From Paratinospora sagittata (Eukaryota; Streptophyta; Magnoliopsida; Ranunculales; Menispermaceae), in the NCBI GenBank assembly GCA_035771175.1, contig CM069603.1, forward strand, positions 23,040,286 through 23,104,285: 64,000 nucleotides of DNA, in the 5' to 3' direction. The notes below the pieces were generated by a model that did no database searches, was not told the origin of the DNA, and was given only the letters and a program-made list of their open reading frames with translations. Positions 57,052-64,000 of the stretch are shown piece after piece; the first letter of the stretch is position 1; each line of letters starts with the position of its first letter. Made by a program: the position numbers and the translations under genes.

Positions 57052-58279
57052 AGCCCTATATGGACAAAGTAGAGCATTTAGATGACCTTCCTCCTTGGTG
57101 TGGACAGATCCATATTTGAAGCCTCATGTTAAAGAGGAAGATTTGTTGCATCTCATGATTGAGCATAAGAGGAAAGATGGATATCACCTTTGGGCCAAGA
57201 AAACACGATTAAGGCATGACTTCAGCATGGGTCCAACAAATGTCAAGGCAGTGATTCCTTATCAACCACTGTGAGAGAGAAAAGAGAAAGTCTAGCTAAA
57301 GACTATAAAAAAGCGCTTGTTGGGAGGCAACCCAACCCTTTTTCATCCATACTTTTATTTTCTTTTATTTTAGTCATTATAGTATAGAAATTGAAAGTTT
57401 TGATCTTTATTAACTAACAAATTTTTATTTCTTTTTCAAGTATATGTTGAGAAATATAAAAATAAAGAAAAAAAGAAGAAGAAAGGGTTGTTTGGGCGTC
57501 GTGGCGCTGTGATATATATAAAAAAAAGAAGAAAAAAAAGAAGAAATAAAGGTGGGGGGGATTATTTTTCAGCAAACCCTCCTTCTCCCTTTCCTCTTCC
57601 GTTCTTTCCCTCTCTTCCTTCTTCGATCTCCTCCTCTCTTCCCTGTATCTCTTGTCTTGGTCGTGCAAATCTCGCCATTACAGTTCAAGAGTTCATCTCC
57701 TCATCATCTCCAACTCGTTTACATCGTTTCAACAGAGGAAAAAACAGTGCAAGATCGAGCTAGGGCATCACCAAATTGGGGCTTTCATTCTCATCTCTTT
57801 TGTAAGTTGCTTTTGCTCATTTCTACAGTTCTTTTAAGAAACATTGATGTCGGTTGAGCTTTATGGTCAAGATTGATGCACATTGAGAAGAGTTGGATGT
57901 TTTTCATGGTTTCGAAATGGTGAAAATGATATGCATAAATTAGTGATTTGGGTTGATTTTTGTTCGATGTTGATTGTGGTTGGTAGAAATGAAGTTTTGA
58001 AGTGAATATTGAGTTGAATACGACAGATTTGCATGTGTTTTTCATTGTTTTGGAATGGTGAAACTGGCATGACAAATGCTTGATTGCGGTTGAATTGATG
58101 TGGTAAGGGGACATTGGGATAATTCTGTGTTTTTACTTGTGAGCAAGCCTTAACTCCTTATTTTTTTTGGATTTGTATGTGGTAATTGTGTGTTGGATAT
58201 CTCATTTGGTGTGGTGTACATTGAAGATTTGTGGTGCTAGTGTTCATTTATTGATAACCTTGGAAGCAAATATTGTGAA
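57052..58279 (+). other. Noncoding internal part of the Athila-like element with GTTGGG hairpin
   Basis: A short continuation with HLMIEHKRKDGYHLWAKK-like residues (57140-57210) is followed by GAGAAAGTCTAGCTAA and the hairpin GTTGGGAGGCAACCCAAC near 57319-57336. The same pair of motifs is found at 63703-63752 in the second internal domain. Beyond it, low-complexity A- and CT-rich sequence and a weakly conserved leader lead to the next ORF. The short frames at 57488-57857 look incidental. Confidence 0.5.
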
Positions 58280-59400
58280 ATGGCATCGAAAACAAAAAGA
58301 GTGCGAGAATCTTCCTCTTCTGCTCCGCCATTTGATCAACAAAGGTTTATTAGTGCTGAAACAGAAAAAACAATATAATAAATCAGTGGTGAAGAGAAGT
58401 CTTGTACAGGAAAGGGGAATGAATGCTTCTCAGGCACACATTCCTCAAATTGCAAAAATAATTGCTGCTAGACAATGGTAAACATTTGTGCGCCAACCGG
58501 ACCCTGCTGTTATTTTCATAGTACGTGAATTCTATGCAAATGCTCGATCATGTGATGATTACAAGGTGTTTGTGAGGGGGCACATGGTGTCCTTTGATCG
58601 TTCCACCATTAATGCATACTATGGATTGCAAAATATTGACAATGATGGTTACTCTACTTATTTAAATGAAGGAGTCGATTCAAACGAGATCATTTCTACT
58701 TTGTGTCTCCATAGGGGAGTCCCTTTTTCATCCCCTCGAAAGGGATTAACACTGCCGAGTAAGGCATGGCTTAATTTCTTATGTGGTAATGCCCGTGAAC
58801 CACTTATCTGATGTGACTAAAGACAGGGCCATTCTGCTTTATGCCATCATTTCCTGGAAATCCATTGATGTTGGGAACGTAATTGCAAGCTCTATTGTAA
58901 ACAACATCAATCCATCAACAACGGGGCGCCTTACGCATCCTTCACTTATATGAGCATTATGCATAAACGCTGGGGTGATTTGGCGACCGAATGAGGAGAT
59001 TTTATATCCAAAAGCCATTATTGATTCTGGGAATTTTAGTCGATATAAAGATGTGATCATTTCACCAAGTACAACGCCTAGTGAGGGGCCATCCTCTTCT
59101 CATCCACCCGAGGAACAACAAATCACTATGGATAAGCAGTTGTCCCATCTTGAGCACCTGATGGACAAGACCAATCGTTTCATCGACTACCAAGTCCAAT
59201 ACAATGCTGTGTTACAACAGTTTGTGAATCTCACTAGTCCACTGCCACGGTAATTTTCCAAACCACCAATAATTCCAGCACATCAGTCGACTGTAGATGA
59301 TGACTCCAGTGAAGAAGATGAAGATGAGGAGGAGGAAGACTGCAGTAGTTCAGTAATTTGCTTGCTCAAAAGAGAGGTCAACGAAATCTTCAGTTCTTGA
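58280..59400 (+). pseudogene. Athila extra ORF (putative plant transposon-protein domain), broken
   Basis: It starts MASKTKRVRESSSSAPPFD at 58280, with FDQQRFISAE following and a stop near 58376. The core lies in the frame 58488-58811 (VIFIVREFYANARS, STINAYYGLQN, KAWLNFLCG), shifts frame near 58801 (DRAILLYAIISWKSIDVG) and continues past a TGA near 58953 to 59253. An acidic tail follows (EEDEDEEEED near 59311). This is the ORF usually found in the env-like position of Athila elements. Its function is not known. Confidence 0.65.
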
Positions 59401-59463
59401 GGTGGCTAGGGGAGTTTCTTGAACCTTTCCTTACTATTTTGTGTTCTATTGAGGACAATGCAT

Positions 59464-60849
59464 CATTGAAGTTTGGGGGAGGGTTCAATGTTTATTTTGT
59501 GTAGTGTTTGTTTGCATCTCTAGGTTGCATATTAGCATAATAGTGTGTAAAATAAATTGTAGGTCTTGAATAAAACTCATATTCCTTGATGAGCTTTGGT
59601 TTTGATTTAATTTTGTACGAATAATCTATGATAGTATTAACACTCATTTCTGAACATGACTTTTGGAAAATTAGGAAGTACCTTTAAGTTATTGTGCTTA
59701 ATTTGCTCTACCATGTTTATTGAACATCTTTACTGACATCTGAATGTGAAATAATAATCATGAGTTCCACTTGATGTTTAAATTGAGATTATGCAAAATA
59801 AGGACGTTTAGATCTCATTTTTAAACTAGACTTTAGAACTTGCTTGATCACTTTTGGAGGCGAAATCCTAGGATTCACACCATAAGAAAGATGATTTAGG
59901 CCATTTTTGGATCGATTGAGCCATAAAGCCTACCTAGTTAGTTTATTACCCCTAGTCACCCTTATTTGAGCCTTTTATCTTATTCATTGTCACCAAAAAT
60001 TAATTAGCCAAAGCCTTTAATTGAAGTTTCCCTTCTTTTTACCTTAGCACTCTTTACTCTTTGAAAAATGCAAGTTGTGTAGGGTTAGGATATTTTTGCA
60101 TGGGAAAATATGTGAATAATGGCTATAGAATGAAAATGGATGAGAAAACAATGAGAAATGGATTAATATGTGTGTCGCATGTTAAAAAAAAAAAGAAGTG
60201 AAAAGAAAAGAATGTTTCTTAATCCATGTATGAGAGTGACATAAGATTGGGGGTGTGATGAAAAAAAAAAAGGGGGGGGGGGTGAAAAATCCAAGTGTTG
60301 ATATCATTCTACCATGCTGGGTGTGGCTTATTTTGTAAAAATGGGTTGTATGCAAGAATTTCAATATTAAAGATCTTTGGAGTGCTTTGAACTAAATGTT
60401 TATCTATTTGACATACCTTTACACCATGGCCTTACATTACAAGCGTAACAAAGTCCTATTGATCTTAACTGGTGTGAGACCTACATTAGTGGAGAGAAGT
60501 GTGAAAAGTAAGCTTATGAAGTTTGTGTTTTGTTTGTGAGATCATATTTTTATCTTGATTGCATTAATCTATATGATTTATGAGTGGTCATATGAATGAT
60601 TTTTATGTTTGGTTGTCAATAAAAATAAAAATAAAAAGACGTGGTTGTGTAGATTGAAATTCTAGACAAATAAGTTTAAACTTTCGAAATCTTTCTTTAG
60701 TTATGTTGTGAGAATTGTGAGTTGTTTTTGAGATTATCAAATCTTTGCAAATCAGACTTTTGCTCATCTTGGAATATGTAAAGAGTTTTGCATCTAACTT
60801 TCATTTTTCTCTTTGCTCGGGACGATCAAAGTCTAAGTTTGGGAAAATT
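59464..60849 (+). other. Noncoding 3' part of Athila-like element with polypurine tracts
   Basis: An AAGTTTGGGGGAGGG tract at 59470-59484 resembles the polypurine tract that primes plus-strand synthesis, but it is 1.36 kb from the LTR. A second, degraded AAGTTTGGGAAAATT tract (60834-60849) lies directly before the LTR and is the more likely active one. A poly-A/poly-G block stands at 60260-60283. No genes. Confidence 0.5.
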
Positions 60850-62441
60850 TGATAAGTTGAGTTTTAGATTAGTATTTTACATGTTAATTTCATAGGTTTT
60901 TAGGTGCGTTTAGTTAGTTTTTAGATATATTTGCATTAATTAGTTCATTTAGTGTTTTAGGTTCATTTTAGGAGTTTTATAAGTTAGTTTTAGTGATTTT
61001 CATGAATAAATACATTAGGCTAGTTTAGGAAAATAAGAATAATTTTTAGGGATTTTTTCTAAAGTCAATTGCATCCTTTTTATATTAATTTTGTCAACAT
61101 TTTACAAACTTTACATAGTGCATATAGAATTACAAATGTTAATGAACACTTGCATATAATATAAATTATTTACTTGTGTTTTGTGTTTTGTTTTGTAGGT
61201 AAATAAAAAGCTTTGAATGTTGATCAAACAGTGATGAGACCATGTTGCAAAAGAAGAGCCACAGAAGACCAGAAAAATGGCTAAGTAAAATAGCAGAAGC
61301 AGTGTTGTCTGGGAGTTGCGGCGCCCATCGTGACGCTCCGATAGAGGGGCATTAGTGCCGGCGCCCACCGCGGAGCTACTTGGGCAACTTGTGCCCTTTG
61401 TGCGTTGGGGCTATTTTTGTCATTTTGCATTTCGATTTATAAATTCGCTTTTTAGGATTTTAGAAGAGGACGATCTGAGTTTTAGAGAAGAATACAGTAG
61501 ATGATAGAATAGAGAGGAACAATAGCCATATAGAGTAGAGTTTAGTAGCCATAAAAGGGAGTAGAGAGAAACAGTAGCAAGGAAGAAATTGAAGAAGAAG
61601 ACAAGTTGCCGAACTTTTCAAAGGGAGAAGAAGAAGGAGAAACACTCAAAAAGGGCTTTTAAATTCATTTCTTGTTCCATACTTATTGTATTCATGTATC
61701 TTCTCTTTAATTTATCTCTTGTATTTGAACTAAACATTTCTATTAGAGGGTTTGATGAATCTACGTTGAGACATATGGGTTGATAATCATTATTTTTGTG
61801 TTGTTGAGCAATTTGACTTGTTTATTTTCAATTCTCCATACTTAATACTTGCAACTTGTTGGCCACTTGTTGGATGAATTTAGATTCAAATTCTTACACT
61901 CGAGAGAGGTGCTTTCGAGTTTGAACAAGTGAATTGAAACCTAGGGAGTTCGTATCGAGTCGAGAGACCTACAACCCCTTTAAAATCATTTAAATTTAAT
62001 CTTAGGTCTTAATGCATGTTTTAATTGTTAATTTACATTCGAGAGAGGGGATTAGCAATTGAAGAATATGTGTTTGAATTTACATTCGAGAGAAGGGTTT
62101 AAAAAATTTTGGATTCATGATTCATAAACTTAAGAATTGAATCGACAACACTATCTTTTGATACCCATATAGATCAACATAGTGAAATCAACTCTCTAAT
62201 AATCTTTAACCATCTATTTTCACTAAATCTCTGATTAATTGTTAGTTTAATTTCTAATTTCAGCTATTTCAATTTATAGCACACTTTATTATCACGTTTT
62301 GTTAGCCTAGATAAAATCAATACTTTAGTAGTTTTGGGCATTTTTAATAGTTAATTTCACTATCGGATACGATACCCAACTCACCTTGGGATTACTATAA
62401 CTTGACTGTCGTGCACTTGCGATTTAAAATTTACGCTATCA
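60850..62441 (+). mobile_element. Athila-like LTR shared by two internal domains
   Basis: The 1592-bp segment starts TGATAAGTTGAG after a polypurine tract and ends ACGCTATCA before a tRNA-Asp-type primer site, with inverted ends TGATA/TATCA. It serves as 3' LTR of the element on its left and 5' LTR of the one on its right. GC-rich GGCGCCC boxes lie near 61319-61370, and a segment with GAGAGAGG repeats lies near 61900-62100. Confidence 0.8.
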
Positions 62442-62447
62442 AGTTTT

Positions 62448-62465
62448 TGGCACCGTTGCTGGGGA
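62448..62465 (+). promoter_or_regulatory. Primer-binding site, tRNA-Asp type
   Basis: TGGCACCGTTGCTGGGGA differs by two bases from the tRNA-Asp complement used by Athila/Tat elements, and follows the LTR after six bases. Confidence 0.8.
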
Positions 62466-62642
62466 AGGTGTCAATTTTACTTTTATTAATACCAATTCGA
62501 AGTGATTTTGGTTTTAATTTAGGTATTTTTGTTTGTTTGTTATATGTTAAAAAAAAACATTTGTTTGTCTCTTTTTCTGATTTCTTATTTATTTAATTTT
62601 AGTGTTATTTGATTTTTCTTTTTATTGTGTCTTTTTGTAGAA

Positions 62643-63620
62643 ATGGCTTACAATTATAGCCACTCCACTTTCCAAGATAATTTTGGGCGAGTGGATCCTG
62701 TTACAATGTTGTCGGCATCACTTTCCTACCTTCAACATCAACTAGAACACCTACAACATCAAGTGGAAAAAATTAATGCGCCAAGATCTCAACATACTAT
62801 GGACGGTATGGGAGCTGCAACCATGAGAGATTTTGGAATGGATTCAAGTATGAAACAAGTTCAATATGGTCAACATTGGGAATATAATTGTATGGGTGAC
62901 CCTTACCCCCATCAATACCATTCGGGTATATATGACCATGAGAACTGCTCCTACAATAACTCATGGAATGAATTGCAACCTCTACCGAGCATCTACAACC
63001 ACGTGGAGAAGAAATCACCTTTGGAGGAGGCATTGAGTTCTTTTATGAGTTGGAGAGTTCAAGAAGAGCCATTTACTTCAAATAGTGAAGAAGAAGATGA
63101 TAAAAGGGAAATTTTTTTATGCCAAGACATGACACCACCACCACCACCACCAAGGCAACTGACTATTGCAGAAGAGATACAACGTTATGAAGCCTTGAGA
63201 AGAGGAGAAACGAGTACATATCACCAACCAAATGTGATTGAACATGATAATCAAGCGGTGTTTTTGGATGTACTCGAGTGTGATAATCAAGAGGTGCCTA
63301 TGGATATACAATCAGGTAATCTTAAGATGCCATATGTTGAAGAGGTGCCTACCAAGGTGGATGAGTGCTTGGATGTCAAGGAATATAATTTTGATTTTGA
63401 GGATCCGTTTGCTCAGGGGCTACAAGTTCAAGTTGTAGAGGTTAATGGTAAAAGCCATTTAGAGGTGCTTAAAGGTCAATGTCTAAACATTTGGAAAGCA
63501 CCAACTAAATATTTCGATGACATTCCTCCCATGTTGAGAGTGATGCTTCATCGGACTTTGTGTTTCCATCGGTGGATCAGTCATATCGATTTTTGTGGGA
63601 GGAGTGCACAAGTCCGATGA
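62643..63620 (+). CDS. Gag-like ORF of a non-autonomous Athila-like element
   Basis: An uninterrupted frame of 325 codons starts MAYNYSHSTFQDNFG and lies 180 bases after the primer site. Residues about 20-50 form a short coiled coil (LSYLQHQLEHLQHQVEKI). Further on, GIYDHENCSYNNSWNELQPLPSIY and KKSPLEEALSSFM match the Gag segment at 55700-55860. A PPPPPPR stretch, an EEIQRYEALRRGE helix and an acidic C-terminal part follow. No zinc knuckle, protease or RT is present. After the stop the sequence goes directly to the GTTGGG hairpin seen in the other unit. It may still be expressed in a retroelement transcript; a product function is inferred only. Confidence 0.55.
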   Translation: MAYNYSHSTFQDNFGRVDPVTMLSASLSYLQHQLEHLQHQVEKINAPRSQHTMDGMGAATMRDFGMDSSMKQVQYGQHWEYNCMGDPYPHQYHSGIYDHENCSYNNSWNELQPLPSIYNHVEKKSPLEEALSSFMSWRVQEEPFTSNSEEEDDKREIFLCQDMTPPPPPPRQLTIAEEIQRYEALRRGETSTYHQPNVIEHDNQAVFLDVLECDNQEVPMDIQSGNLKMPYVEEVPTKVDECLDVKEYNFDFEDPFAQGLQVQVVEVNGKSHLEVLKGQCLNIWKAPTKYFDDIPPMLRVMLHRTLCFHRWISHIDFCGRSAQVR

Positions 63621-64000
63621 TTCCGTCATCAAATCTGAAAAATGAGGAAGACGGGAGGATGCTCGAAATAATAAGAAAACATACACGATTCAAATAAAAA
63701 GAGAAAGTCTAGCTAATGACGGAAAAAAAGTGCTTGTTGGGAGGCAACCCAACTAATTTTTAGTTTTCATGTTTTGTTTTATTTTTAGACATTATAGTAT
63801 AGTACTTGCATCTTGTATTATTCATTAAATAACAAGCTTCTTTTTCTTTTTTAAAAAAAAAAAAAGAAAAGAAAATAATAGGGCAGTTGTTTTGGGTGCC
63901 GCAGCGCCGTTACGCTGTGATTAAAAAAAAAAAAATTCTTCCTTTTCAATCCTTCATTTCACTCCTGCAACTCCTTCAAAACCTTTTTCCCTTCTTCCCC
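63621..64000 (+). other. Tail of the second Athila-like internal domain
   Basis: GAGAAAGTCTAGCTAA and the hairpin GTTGGGAGGCAACCCAAC (about 63736-63753) repeat the arrangement at 57285-57336, followed by similar TTATAGTATAG and poly-A sequence. The element continues beyond the window. Confidence 0.6.

Noticed and set aside
57488..57857. Ser/Pro-rich short frames after the Athila-like protease
   Set aside because: They come from a CT-rich noncoding leader read in several frames at once; nothing supports coding.
1..64000. CRISPR array in the repeat regions
   Set aside because: Unit spacing is irregular, repeats are themselves variable and no cas-like genes exist; the DNA is plant nuclear.

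Overview
The window is plant nuclear DNA, almost certainly from a eudicot. It is AT-rich and dominated by decayed retroelements. It holds one convincing host gene, a seven-exon gene at 24501-29446 for a TPR/thioredoxin-like protein of the TTL family (about 725 residues). No bacterial features, rRNA, CRISPR or intact tRNA genes were seen.

Layout: (1) 1-11.1 kb is a patchwork. It has a minus-strand Ty3/gypsy LTR with its tRNA-Met primer site running off the left edge, a SIRE-like LTR (2806-4635), a hAT-like element with an 8-bp target duplication (4677-5918), a CACTA-like end, a SINE-like tRNA relic, a second SIRE-like LTR on the minus strand (8864-9690) and a 1.35-kb LTR of another family (9698-11049). 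(2) 11.25-18.8 kb is a nearly full-length endogenous caulimovirid, copy A, on the minus strand between TA microsatellites. (3) 19-23.3 kb holds relics of retroelement ORFs, an Athila/Tat-like LTR piece and MITE-like repeats. (4) 23.3-30 kb is the TTL locus. (5) 30.3-31.2 kb is an extremely AT-rich block. (6) 31.17-42.79 kb holds two more caulimovirid copies, B (minus) and C (plus), joined head to head into a large inverted repeat. (7) 42.9-51.2 kb contains a solo LTR split by two younger solo LTRs. (8) 51.2-55.2 kb is a truncated chromovirus-like Ty3/gypsy element. It is fused to an Athila-like non-autonomous element (55.2-60.85 kb), which shares an LTR (60850-62441) with a second internal domain that leaves the right edge.

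The viral copies encode, in order, a 30K-type movement protein, a coat protein with a CCHC zinc finger, an aspartic protease, a reverse transcriptase, RNase H and a long C-terminal extension. All three copies are broken. A carries stops and frame changes, B is 5'-truncated with a damaged RT active site, and C lacks the whole zinc finger-protease-RT-RNase H block. They can only be fossils, but the B/C inverted repeat could form dsRNA if transcribed through.

The most unusual signal is in the SIRE-like LTRs. They carry arrays of short hairpins in which the loop is conserved (core CCCGTAA or CCNGTAA) while the stem sequence changes from unit to unit and stays self-complementary. A second type of hairpin array, built on GGACGCT...AGCGCCC, lies in two of the same LTRs. 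I know of no description of this pattern, though I could not search for one.
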